DNA from: Streptomyces sp. ISL-12
GTDB taxonomy: Bacteria > Actinomycetota > Actinomycetes > Streptomycetales > Streptomycetaceae
Reading direction: 5' to 3'
Assembly (NCBI RefSeq): GCF_018614415.1
Contig: NZ_JAGGOO010000044.1
Coordinates: 1 to 38,784, forward strand
DNA length: 38,784 nucleotides
The notes beneath the pieces were generated by a model that had not been told where the DNA came from, made no database searches, and saw only the letters and a program-made list of their open reading frames with translations. Below are positions 1 through 20,370 of the stretch, one piece after another. Each line of letters starts with the position of its first letter. The first letter of the stretch is position 1. Position numbers and translations under genes: made by a program.

Positions 1-12393
<12,393 letters not shown>

Positions 12394-12592
12394 GCTGACT
12401 CCACACTCCCGTTTGCTGAGGTACGCGTGCCGCTGCGGCGGCTTGGGCCACGTCCAGCTTCACCCGCGCCGGGCGTCGGGGATCCCCTGAATCACCCCCT
12501 CAACTCCCCTTACTTGTGACCTGCGCGGCTTCCTCCGCGGTGTGCGGCGGAACGCCGTTGGTAGGTTCGCCGCACTTCCGGAGGGAGGGCCG
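12394..12592. promoter_or_regulatory. Divergent promoter region of PKS and FAD monooxygenase
   Basis: These 199 bp separate the PKS start (minus strand) from the monooxygenase start (plus strand) and must hold both promoters. A strong Shine-Dalgarno run, GGAGGGAGG, lies at 12581-12589 for the monooxygenase. I see no convincing -35/-10 pair or clear operator palindrome. The nearby LAL activator is the obvious candidate regulator, which is inference from position. Confidence 0.5.
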
Positions 12593-14200
12593 ATGCGCAC
12601 GTCGCAGGCGGATGTCCTGATCGTCGGGTACGGGCCCGTGGGTCAGGTGTTGTCGGTACTGCTGGCCGAGCGGGGCCGGCGCGTGACGGTGGTCGAGCGG
12701 TGGGAAGCCCCCTACACGCTGCCGCGGGCGACCAGTTTCGACGGCGAGACGGCGAGGACGCTGGCGGCGCTGGGGGTGGGCGACGCGTTCGCGGAGATCG
12801 GACTGCCGGCCGACGCCTACGACTGGCGCAACGCCGACGGCGCGTCGCTGCTCCGCGTCGAGCTGGCGCGGCGGGGCGCGCACGGCTGGCCGGAGACGAC
12901 GACCATGCACCAGCCCGCCCTGGAGGAGGCACTGTCCGCCCGCGCGCGGCGGCTGCCGGACATCGAGGTGGTGCGCGGGTGCACGGTGACGGAGCTGTCC
13001 GACGACGGGGACCGGGTGGAGGTGACGGCGGCCGACGAGGCGGGGCGGGAGCGGCGGTGGACGGCGTCGTGGGTCGTCGGGTGCGACGGCGCGAACAGTT
13101 TCGTACGGGAGCGGCTGGGGGTGCGGTGGAACGACCTGGGCTTCTCCTACGACTGGCTGCTGTGTGACGTGACGCTGGACGTGCCGAGGGAGTTCTCGCC
13201 GCTCAACGTGCAGTTCTGCGATCCCGCGCGGCCGACGACGGCGGTGGGCAGCGGACCCGGCCGCAGGCGCTGGGAGTTCATGCGGCTGCCCGGGGAGAGC
13301 GTGGCCGAGCTGAACCGGGAGGAGACTGCGTGGCGGCTGCTGGCGCCGTTCGACGTGACCCCGGCCAACGCCACGCTGCGGCGGCACAGCGTCTACCGCT
13401 TCCAGGCGGCCTGGGCCGAACAGTGGCGGCGCGGCCGGGTGCTGCTCGCGGGGGACGCGGCCCACCTGATGCCGCCGTTCACCGGCCAGGGCATGTGCGC
13501 GGGCGTCCGGGACGTGCTGAACCTGTCGTGGAAACTGGACCTGGTGCTGAGCGGCGACGCCGGTGAGGAACTGCTGGACACGTACGGCCCCGAGCGCGCC
13601 GGACATGTGCGGGAGGCGGTCGGCACGGCGGTGCGGCTGGGCAAGGTGCTCTGCGTGACCGACCCGGCCGCGGCGGCGGCCAGGGACGCCGCGCTGCTGG
13701 CGGGCGCGGACACCGGCCGGGGCGGCGGCGTCGGCGCGCCGCTGCGGACCGGGCTGCTGTACACCGGGGCCGGCGCGGAACCGGTGCCGCCGGCCGGGGA
13801 GGTGGTGCCGCAGGGCCGGGTGCGGCTGGGAGGTGTGACCGGGTACTTCGACGAGGTGGTCGGCACCGGTCCGGTGCTGCTGGGGTCGGCCGCTCCGGCG
13901 GCGGCACTCGACGGACCGCGGCTCGCCTCCCTCACCGGGCTCGGCACCCGGATCGTGCACCTGGTGGCGGACGGGGCCCCGGACGCCGGGGCCGCGCCGG
14001 ACGCCGCCGTGGACGTCGACGGCGTGTATCTGCCGCTGCTGCGGGCGGCTCGGGCGCGGTACCTGCTGGTGCGCCCGGACCACCACGTCTACGGCCCGGC
14101 CCGCACCTCACGTGAACTGGCGGCGCTGGTCGACGCGTTCCGTGCGGGGCTGACCGGCCGGCCGGTCACAGCAGGTAGGGCAGTTCCTGGCGCCGTTTGA
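12593..14200 (+). CDS. FAD-dependent aromatic monooxygenase (MhpA/PheA-like flavoprotein hydroxylase)
   Basis: The 535-aa protein has the full class A flavin hydroxylase layout. The N-terminal Rossmann motif is VGYGPVGQ (Gly12-Gly17). The DG motif VVGCDGANSFVR lies near residue 165. The GD motif LLAGDAAHLMPPFTGQGM lies near 285-305. A thioredoxin-like C-terminal domain follows. Such enzymes use NAD(P)H and O2 to hydroxylate phenolic rings or do related oxygenations. ATG 12593 is chosen because GGAGGGAGG precedes it; an in-frame start 51 nt upstream lacks this. It is divergent from the PKS, so it most likely tailors the polyketide or its aromatic starter. Its last 35 bp overlap the 3' end of the convergent LAL regulator. 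Confidence 0.93.
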   Translation: MRTSQADVLIVGYGPVGQVLSVLLAERGRRVTVVERWEAPYTLPRATSFDGETARTLAALGVGDAFAEIGLPADAYDWRNADGASLLRVELARRGAHGWPETTTMHQPALEEALSARARRLPDIEVVRGCTVTELSDDGDRVEVTAADEAGRERRWTASWVVGCDGANSFVRERLGVRWNDLGFSYDWLLCDVTLDVPREFSPLNVQFCDPARPTTAVGSGPGRRRWEFMRLPGESVAELNREETAWRLLAPFDVTPANATLRRHSVYRFQAAWAEQWRRGRVLLAGDAAHLMPPFTGQGMCAGVRDVLNLSWKLDLVLSGDAGEELLDTYGPERAGHVREAVGTAVRLGKVLCVTDPAAAAARDAALLAGADTGRGGGVGAPLRTGLLYTGAGAEPVPPAGEVVPQGRVRLGGVTGYFDEVVGTGPVLLGSAAPAAALDGPRLASLTGLGTRIVHLVADGAPDAGAAPDAAVDVDGVYLPLLRAARARYLLVRPDHHVYGPARTSRELAALVDAFRAGLTGRPVTAGRAVPGAV

Positions 14201-17096
14201 CGTTGACCTTGCGGAAGACGCGGGTGAGGTGCTGCTCGACGGTACTGGCGGTGATGTACAGCTTGGCGGCGATCTCCCGGTTGGTGTACCCCTTGGAGGC
14301 CAGTGCCGCGATCTTGCGTTCCTGCCGGGTCAGCGAGGAGACGCCCTCGGGGCGTTCCTCCGCGCCGGCGGCGGCGGGCGCGGCCTCGGAGCCGGCCGGG
14401 TCGAGGGCGGCCTTGCGGCACAGGTGTTCGGTGCCGGTCTGCTTGGCGAGGTGCCAGGCCCGGTGCGCCACCCGGCGGGCGTTGCGCTGGTCGCCGGCGT
14501 CCCGGAAGGCGGCGCTGAGGTCGATGAGGGCGCGGGTGAGTTCGTAGTCGTCGCCGCTCTCCTTGAGCATGTCGACGGCCTCGGTGAGCAGTTGCGGGCG
14601 GCGGGTGACCCGGCTCACCGCGGCCAGGGTGCGCAGGCTCTGCCCGCGTTCCCGGGAGGGGCCGGGGAGCAGCCGGGCGAGCTGTTCGCGTACCAGGCGT
14701 TTGGCCTGTTCCTGGTCGTTCTGGGCGAGCCAGGCCTCGGCCGCGCTGAGGCGCCAGGGGACCACGTCGGCACCGGGCCTGCCCCAGGTCTCGGCGAAGC
14801 GGCCGCAGGCGAGGAAGTCGGCGAGCGCGGCCTGCGGATGGTGGGTGGCGAGCCGGTAGTGGCCGCGGGCGTGCAGGTAGGCGGCGCCGTGGCGGCTGTG
14901 CAGGGCGTGTTCGGGCAGCGGCAGCGCCACGTACTTCTCGGCCGCCGCCAGGTCCCCGGAGCGGGTGGCGGCCAGGACGGCGCAGGCCAGCACGCCGGCG
15001 AGGCCGACCCCCCAGCCCTGCGGCGGGACGAGGGACAGGGCGTGGGCGGCCAGGTCGCGGGCGCGGGTGAGGTCGCCGCGCCGCAGGTGGGCCTCGACGC
15101 GCACGGCGAGGAACCGGGCCTGCGAGGCGACGGCGTGGTGGGCGGCGGTCTCGGCCTCCAGTTTCTCGCACCAGGCGACCACCTCGTCCAGTCGGCCCGC
15201 GTGGCACAGGCCGCGCAGGGCCAGCACCCCGGACTCCACGTTCCACAGCGAGTCGTGGTCGAGGTGGTAGGTGCTCAACAGGAGTTCGGCGCGCTGGACC
15301 AGCTGGTCGTCGCGCCCGTCGACGTAGTCGTCGGACAGGGCGACCGCGGAGGGCAGCCACGGGTCGTGGCAGGGGACGGCCGCGGGGGTGGCCGCGGCGA
15401 CGGAGTGGGCGAGTCTGCGCAGGCCGGTGTGGAGGGGGTAGGCCATCGCCGCCCAGCTCGTCAGGGAGCGGATGTCCTCGGTGCCGGGGCCGGGCCCGGT
15501 GTCCTGCCGGTACCGGGTGCGCAGGACGTCGAGCAGGGCGGTCAGGTCGTGCAGGGCGCCGGTGTCGGCGAGACCGAGGACGAGGTCGGAGACGCCCCGC
15601 CGGTCCAGGTGGCCGGCATGGAAGTCGTCGAGCTGGGGGCGGAGGTGGCGGACGGCCGCCTGCGGTTTCAACTGCCGTTCCAGGCGGCTGAGCCGGGTCC
15701 GGACGCGGGCGGCGGTGGTGCCGTCGGTCCGGGTGCGCCGGGCGAGGCCGAGGCAGCTGAGGGCGGTGCCGACGTCGCCGGCCGCCAGTGCCTCCTGGGA
15801 GGCGGTGAGAAGCACGTCGATGCCGTCGTCGATGCCCGCGTCCCCGGCGCTGGTGAGCTGCCGGGCGACCGTGAGCGCGGAGGCGCCGTTCTCCCGCAGC
15901 AGTTCCGCGGCGGCGTGGTGCAGCGCGGTGCGGTCGGCGGCGGGCAGGTTGTCCAGGACGGCGGCGGCACCGGCCGGATGCCGGAACGCGTACCGCTCGG
16001 CGCGCGCCGGTGCCGCGGCCTGGGCCGCCGACACCATGACACCGGTACCGGGCGGGCCCGCGTGGGCGCTCGGCACGTGTGTGTGGGCGCTCAGCATGCC
16101 CGCGTCGGCCAGGGCCCGCAGGGCCCAGCGGGTGGTCTTGGTGTCCTGCCCGGCCAGCGCGGCCACGTCGGCCGGCTCCGGGGCGCCGCCGAGCACCGCG
16201 AAGGAGCGGACCACGGCCGGTATCGGCGGCCGGGCGTGGGCCACGAGGTCGAGGAGCGCCTGTCCGTACCCTTCCGGGTGGCCGGTGCCGCCCGCCTGCT
16301 GATCGACGATCAGGGCACGTACGGCCAGCGGGTTGCCGCCGCTGACGGCGTACAGGTCGGCGGTGAGCCGGGGGGTGGCGGTGCGCGGTCCGAGGAGCCG
16401 GGTGGCGAGGCTGTGCACGGCCGTGCGGCTGAGCGGGGCCAGGGGGACGCGGTGGATGTGCGGGCTCGGTGCGAGCCCGCCGAGCAGCGGCGAGCGCGGC
16501 CGGCGCATGGTCGGGTCGTCGGTGACCAGTACCAGGATGCGGGTGGAGTGCAGCCAGGCCACGACGCCCGCGAGGAAGTGCAAGGAGGGGGCGTCCACGT
16601 AGTGGGCGTTGTCGACACAGATCACCAGGGGGGTGTTTTCGGCCAAGTGGGCCAGTTCCACGGTGAGTTTCTGGAACGCGTCCGCGATCCGGGGGTCCGC
16701 GGAGTCCTGGGCGTCAGGGGCGGTGCCGCCGTGGAGGAGGGCGTGCTCGACCGCCGCGGCGAGCAGGGCGCGGAACGCCTCCCGGCGGGCCGGCGGGATG
16801 GCCAGGCCGTGGGAGAGCTGGGTCAGCACGCCGAACGGCAGCGCCTCTTCGCGCAGCGACGCGGTGGCCCGCAGGACGCGCGTGGCGCCGGGCTCCAGGG
16901 CCTCGAGGAACTCGTGGACCAGTCGGCTCTTGCCGCTGCCGAGCGGTCCCTCGACGACGACCAGCCGTCCTTTGCCGCCGACGGCGTCCGCCAACGACGC
17001 GCGCAACGCGGTCAGTGCGGCGTCGCGCTCGACCAGATCACGTCGGCCGGTGACGGCGGCCGTGGAATCGCGGCATTCCAAAAAACTTAATGACAT
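14166..17096 (-). CDS. LAL-family (large ATP-binding LuxR) transcriptional activator with TTA codon 3
   Basis: The 976-aa protein has an N-terminal Walker A (GPLGSGKSRLVHEF, near residue 45), a Walker B-like ICVDNAHYVD and long helical-repeat middle regions. It ends in a LuxR HTH: LTRQERKIAALASKGYTNREIA and STVEQHLTRVFRKVNV. LAL proteins are typical pathway-specific activators of macrolide-type PKS clusters. I choose ATG 17096 over ATG 17111 because GGGAG sits 5 nt before it. Codon 3 is TTA (17090-17088), so translation should need the bldA tRNA, which links the pathway to development. The gene is convergent with the monooxygenase and overlaps it by 35 bp. Confidence 0.95.
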   Translation of the reverse strand: MSLSFLECRDSTAAVTGRRDLVERDAALTALRASLADAVGGKGRLVVVEGPLGSGKSRLVHEFLEALEPGATRVLRATASLREEALPFGVLTQLSHGLAIPPARREAFRALLAAAVEHALLHGGTAPDAQDSADPRIADAFQKLTVELAHLAENTPLVICVDNAHYVDAPSLHFLAGVVAWLHSTRILVLVTDDPTMRRPRSPLLGGLAPSPHIHRVPLAPLSRTAVHSLATRLLGPRTATPRLTADLYAVSGGNPLAVRALIVDQQAGGTGHPEGYGQALLDLVAHARPPIPAVVRSFAVLGGAPEPADVAALAGQDTKTTRWALRALADAGMLSAHTHVPSAHAGPPGTGVMVSAAQAAAPARAERYAFRHPAGAAAVLDNLPAADRTALHHAAAELLRENGASALTVARQLTSAGDAGIDDGIDVLLTASQEALAAGDVGTALSCLGLARRTRTDGTTAARVRTRLSRLERQLKPQAAVRHLRPQLDDFHAGHLDRRGVSDLVLGLADTGALHDLTALLDVLRTRYRQDTGPGPGTEDIRSLTSWAAMAYPLHTGLRRLAHSVAAATPAAVPCHDPWLPSAVALSDDYVDGRDDQLVQRAELLLSTYHLDHDSLWNVESGVLALRGLCHAGRLDEVVAWCEKLEAETAAHHAVASQARFLAVRVEAHLRRGDLTRARDLAAHALSLVPPQGWGVGLAGVLACAVLAATRSGDLAAAEKYVALPLPEHALHSRHGAAYLHARGHYRLATHHPQAALADFLACGRFAETWGRPGADVVPWRLSAAEAWLAQNDQEQAKRLVREQLARLLPGPSRERGQSLRTLAAVSRVTRRPQLLTEAVDMLKESGDDYELTRALIDLSAAFRDAGDQRNARRVAHRAWHLAKQTGTEHLCRKAALDPAGSEAAPAAAGAEERPEGVSSLTRQERKIAALASKGYTNREIAAKLYITASTVEQHLTRVFRKVNVKRRQELPYLL

Positions 17097-17449
17097 GCCA
17101 GCTCCCGACATTCCCTAGTGTTGTGCGGCCGGGCGAAGGGAACACCGCCGCTCAAACTGCTTGACGTACGGGCAGACGACAGCCGTGACGTTTCACGCCA
17201 CGGCGAGAATGATGGAGGAAAAAGACAGGTAAAAACCGGAGTCTTTTGTGGTGACGGTGCGTGGTCAAGGCGCGGGTGGGCGCGCACCGAATGTGTGGGG
17301 GACGTCGAGTGGGCGAGGGGGCACCGAATGGGTGGGGGCAACTCTCGGAATCATGGATAAATCGCCGCGCACCGCAATGTCAAGCGATTGAGTCGTACCT
17401 CACGAACCACCCCGGCTTCGCGCGCGGTCCGGGCGCGGCGGGGGGACGT
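17097..17449. promoter_or_regulatory. Non-coding leader and promoter region of the LAL regulator
   Basis: About 350 bp without a convincing gene. It contains an unusually A-rich patch near 17205-17250, set in otherwise very GC-rich DNA, which may be part of the promoter for the minus-strand regulator. I could not assign -35/-10 boxes with confidence. Short open frames here look non-coding. Confidence 0.4.
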
Positions 17450-17488
17450 GGGGGAACGGGGCACTCGCGCCGAGTGCCCCGTTCCCCC
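17450..17488 (-). terminator. Perfect 18-bp hairpin downstream of the nitroreductase gene
   Basis: Arms 17450-17467 and 17471-17488 are exact reverse complements with a 3-nt loop (cgc). The hairpin lies 33 bp past the stop codon of the minus-strand nitroreductase. No U-run follows, which is normal for actinobacterial terminators. It would keep transcription out of the LAL promoter region. Confidence 0.85.
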
Positions 17489-17521
17489 GGAAGGTCGGCG
17501 TCGTGCCGAGCCGATCCGCTG

Positions 17522-18151
17522 TCAGGCCAGCTGCACGGCTTGCTCGTAGGACAGCCGGGCCCCCCGCTCGCGGAACGCGTTTTCGGCCGGGTGGCCGATG
17601 TTGACCAGCAGGACCGACTTCCACCGGCCGTCGGGGAAGAACTCCTCGTCGACGGCGCCCGCGTTGAAGCCGCCCATCGGGCCCGCTGCCAGGCCCGCGG
17701 CCCGCACGGCCAGCACGAAATAACCGGCCTGGAGCCTGGAGTTGAGGTCCATCTGGGTCACCCGCAGGGCCTCGTTGGACTCCAGCATCGCCCGGAGCTG
17801 GGGGTTGGACGGGGCCAGGAAGGGGACGTACTCCGCGTACTGCGTGTCCGCTGCCAGCACCGCGGTGACCGGGGCCGACGCGGTCTGCTCACGGTTGGGC
17901 GGTGCCACGCAGTCGAGGAGCCGGCGCTTGCCGTCCTCGGTGCGGACGTAGAGGATCCGCAGCGGGTTGATATTCGCCGAGGTCGGAGCCCACTTGAAGA
18001 GTTCGTAGATGGCCTGCAGGCGGTCGTCCCCGACCGGCTCGTCACGGAAGCCATAGGCCGTCTTCGCCTCGGTGAACAGCAATGCCTGCCCCTCGGGGGA
18101 AAGCGCGTACAAGCTCTGGTCCACTTCGGAGACCAGGGTGCTGTCCGACAT
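17522..18151 (-). CDS. Nitroreductase-family FMN oxidoreductase (RutE/HadB, malonic semialdehyde reductase-like)
   Basis: The 209-aa protein has the family landmarks: YGFRDEPVGDDRL, FKWAPTSANINPLR for FMN phosphate and ribityl contacts, and a C-terminal GHPAENAFRERGARL. The length fits the RutE/HadB branch (about 196 aa in E. coli), whose members reduce malonic semialdehyde or similar carbonyls with NAD(P)H. ATG 18151 is chosen because GAGGAG lies 9 nt upstream; the frame is open further up but that part looks non-coding. A strong terminator follows. Its job in the PKS cluster is not clear: it could reduce a tailoring intermediate or be involved in precursor supply. Confidence 0.92.
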   Translation of the reverse strand: MSDSTLVSEVDQSLYALSPEGQALLFTEAKTAYGFRDEPVGDDRLQAIYELFKWAPTSANINPLRILYVRTEDGKRRLLDCVAPPNREQTASAPVTAVLAADTQYAEYVPFLAPSNPQLRAMLESNEALRVTQMDLNSRLQAGYFVLAVRAAGLAAGPMGGFNAGAVDEEFFPDGRWKSVLLVNIGHPAENAFRERGARLSYEQAVQLA

Positions 18152-18380
18152 ATCGAAATGCTCCTCTTTTACGGTACACGCGATGCCTGATTGCCTGTCA
18201 CAGCGTACGCGTTCCGCGAGCCCGTCCACAGGCCGAACCCGCTGTTGGGAAGGGGCGTTTGTCCGCCGGAAGAAAATGGCGCAAGGGCATCGGTGCGGTC
18301 TACCGCCGGGCTGATCACCTGTGGCAGGCTTCGCGCATGCGCCCGCCGACGATCCGCCGCCGCGACGAGTGGGCGGTCCT

Positions 18381-19355
18381 TTGAGGGCCGCCGTGCTGAC
18401 GGAGCCCGGCGTGCTGTCCGTGACCTCCGTGCCGGACCCCGTGTGCGGTACCGGAGAGGTACTGATCAGGATGCGCGGCACCGGCCTGTGCGGCTCCGAC
18501 CTCGCGGTGTACGCGGGACGGCGGCCCCCGCCGCGCCGGCCGTGGATCCTGGGCCACGAGGGCGCCGGCCGCGTGGCCGGGATCGGCGCCGGCGTCGAGG
18601 GCCTGACGATCGGTCAGGACGTGGTCATCGAGCCGGACTACTGCTGTCTGGCGTGCCCGCCGTGCCGGGAGGGACGGACGTCGGCCTGTGCCGGCCGGGC
18701 CGCGGTCGGGCTGACCGTGCCGGGGCTGCTGAGCGAGTACGCGGTGGCGCCGGCGGAGTTCGTGTGGCCGGTCGCTCCCGACGTGCCGCTGGAGGATCTG
18801 GTCTGCGTGGAGCCGGCGACCGTGGCATGGGCGGCGCTGCGCCGCTCGGGCATCGCGCCCGGCCTCTCCTGCCTCGTGACCGGTGCCGGCTCGCAGGGCC
18901 TGCTGCTGTGCCGGGCACTGGTCGAGCACGGGGTGACGGTGTACGTCCAGGAGCCCAACGCGGCCCGCCTGGAACGGGCTTGTTCCCTGGGGGCGCTGCC
19001 GGCGCCACCGGGCGGTGGGACGTTCCCGTACCTCTTCGAGACCTCCGGCGCCCCCGGAGCCGTCGAGCAGGGGCTGCGGCGCCTCGCCCCGCACGGCACC
19101 GCCGTACTGATCGGCCTCAGCACCGCGCCGCTCGGCCTCTCCCCCCGGGACCTGGTGGCCGGGCAGGTCACTCTCATCGGCAGCATGGTCTACGACCACC
19201 CCGGGGACTTCGCCCGGACCGTCGGCGCGCTGCGCTCACCGTCATCGTCCCCCCTGGGCGCGGTGGTCAGCGACGGCTACCCCCTGGTCGACGTCGACGA
19301 GGCGTTCGCCGCGGCGGCCACCGCGTCCGGCAAGGTGTGGGTCGACCTCGGGTGA
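18381..19355 (+). CDS. Zinc-dependent medium-chain alcohol dehydrogenase
   Basis: About 324 aa. Catalytic zinc ligands are visible in GLCGSDL and GHEGAGRV. The structural four-cysteine lobe is CLACPPCREGRTSAC. A Rossmann fold follows with TGAGSQG. The protein resembles threonine- or sorbitol-type MDR dehydrogenases but is short (most are 340-350 aa). The start is uncertain. TTG 18381 gives LRAAVLTEPG, matching the family N-terminus. GTG 18393 has the better ribosome site (GAGGG, 5 nt). GTG 18369 and GTG 18321 are also in frame. It is divergent from the nitroreductase and upstream of the type II thioesterase, so a tailoring or precursor role is likely. Substrate unknown. Confidence 0.88.
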   Translation: MRAAVLTEPGVLSVTSVPDPVCGTGEVLIRMRGTGLCGSDLAVYAGRRPPPRRPWILGHEGAGRVAGIGAGVEGLTIGQDVVIEPDYCCLACPPCREGRTSACAGRAAVGLTVPGLLSEYAVAPAEFVWPVAPDVPLEDLVCVEPATVAWAALRRSGIAPGLSCLVTGAGSQGLLLCRALVEHGVTVYVQEPNAARLERACSLGALPAPPGGGTFPYLFETSGAPGAVEQGLRRLAPHGTAVLIGLSTAPLGLSPRDLVAGQVTLIGSMVYDHPGDFARTVGALRSPSSSPLGAVVSDGYPLVDVDEAFAAAATASGKVWVDLG

Positions 19356-19406
19356 CCGGTTGAGGGGGGTGACAGGGGTGTGAACGCCGCTCACGTACAG
19401 GGAGAC

Positions 19407-19426
19407 TGTGACGCAGATTGTGACGC
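19407..19426. promoter_or_regulatory. Direct repeat TGTGACGC x2, possible operator before thioesterase
   Basis: TGTGACGC occurs at 19407-19414 and 19419-19426, a 12-bp period, just upstream of the thioesterase start at 19486. The spacing suits a protein binding two nearby faces of the helix. An in-frame GTG at 19408 means the stretch could instead be translated if a longer thioesterase is made. Confidence 0.3.
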
Positions 19427-19485
19427 TGTACGCAAGTGTTCCCAGCGTGCTCCGTGGTTGCCCGTGGAAGGGACTTCTCAGCGAC

Positions 19486-20289
19486 ATGGCCGGTCCGACC
19501 GAGCGGAACAGTGCGTGGATCCGCCGCTACCACCCCCGTCCCGACAGTGACGTCCGGCTGGTCTGCCTGCCCCACGCCGGCGGCTCCGCCTCCTTCTACC
19601 ACCCGGTCTCGGCGGCGATGCCGCCCTCCGTCGACGTCCTGGCCCTGCAGTACCCGGGCCGGCAGGACCGGCGCGCCGAGCCCTGTGCGACCAGCATCGC
19701 CGAGCTGGCCGACGAGGCGGTGGCGGAACTGCTGCCCTGGGCGGACCGGCCACTGCTCTTCTTCGGGCACAGCCTCGGAGCGACCCTCGGTTTCGAGATC
19801 GCGCGCCGGCTGGAGAACGACCACGGCATCGTCCTGGCGGGCCTGTTCGTCTCCGCCCGGCGGGCACCGTCCCGCGTCCGGGTGGAGACCGTGCACCTGC
19901 GGGACGACCAGGGCGTCCTCGCGGAGATACGCCGGCTGAACGGCACGGACGCGGGACTCCTCGCCGATCCGGAGGTGCAGCGGATGGTGCTGCCGGCGAT
20001 CCGCGCCGACTACCGGGCCATCGAGACCTACCGGTACGAGCCGGGGCCGAAGCTGCGGTGCCCGGTGGTGTGCCTGATCGGTGACGACGATCCCAAGGTG
20101 ACGCCGGACGAGGCGCGGGCCTGGGCCGAGCACACCGAAGGGCCGTTCACGCTCCGGGTCTTCGACGGCGGCCACTTCTACCTGTCGGCGCACCAGGCCC
20201 CGATCATCGCACTGATCGCGGGGCACGCCGCGACGGCCGTACCCCCGGACACCCCTCACCCCACGGCGCAGGGCCCGACGACGATGTAA
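19486..20289 (+). CDS. Type II thioesterase of the polyketide cluster
   Basis: The 267-aa protein is an alpha/beta hydrolase with the nucleophile elbow GHSLG (Ser96), acid region GDDDPKV (Asp200-202) and GGHFYL (His230). The N-terminal RLVCLPHAGGSASFYHP block is the hallmark of external editing thioesterases (RifR/GrsT family). These remove aberrant or decarboxylated acyl groups from ACPs. ATG 19486 gives the usual family N-terminus and length. GTG 19408, preceded by GGGAG, would add 26 residues without family resemblance. The gene sits between the dehydrogenase and ccr on the same strand, and supports the PKS rather than building the chain. Confidence 0.95.
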   Translation: MAGPTERNSAWIRRYHPRPDSDVRLVCLPHAGGSASFYHPVSAAMPPSVDVLALQYPGRQDRRAEPCATSIAELADEAVAELLPWADRPLLFFGHSLGATLGFEIARRLENDHGIVLAGLFVSARRAPSRVRVETVHLRDDQGVLAEIRRLNGTDAGLLADPEVQRMVLPAIRADYRAIETYRYEPGPKLRCPVVCLIGDDDPKVTPDEARAWAEHTEGPFTLRVFDGGHFYLSAHQAPIIALIAGHAATAVPPDTPHPTAQGPTTM

Positions 20290-20370
20290 GGGGGGTACCC
20301 CCGCACGGGGCCCGAAAATCTGGGGTTCCCGCGCTGACCTCGTCACTTTAGGGTGCGGTACGTGGAAGAC

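Noticed and set aside
14229..17090. Plus-strand open frame of about 950 codons opposite the LAL regulator
   Set aside because: Low-complexity Gly/Val/Arg composition with no motifs; the minus strand encodes a complete LAL protein.
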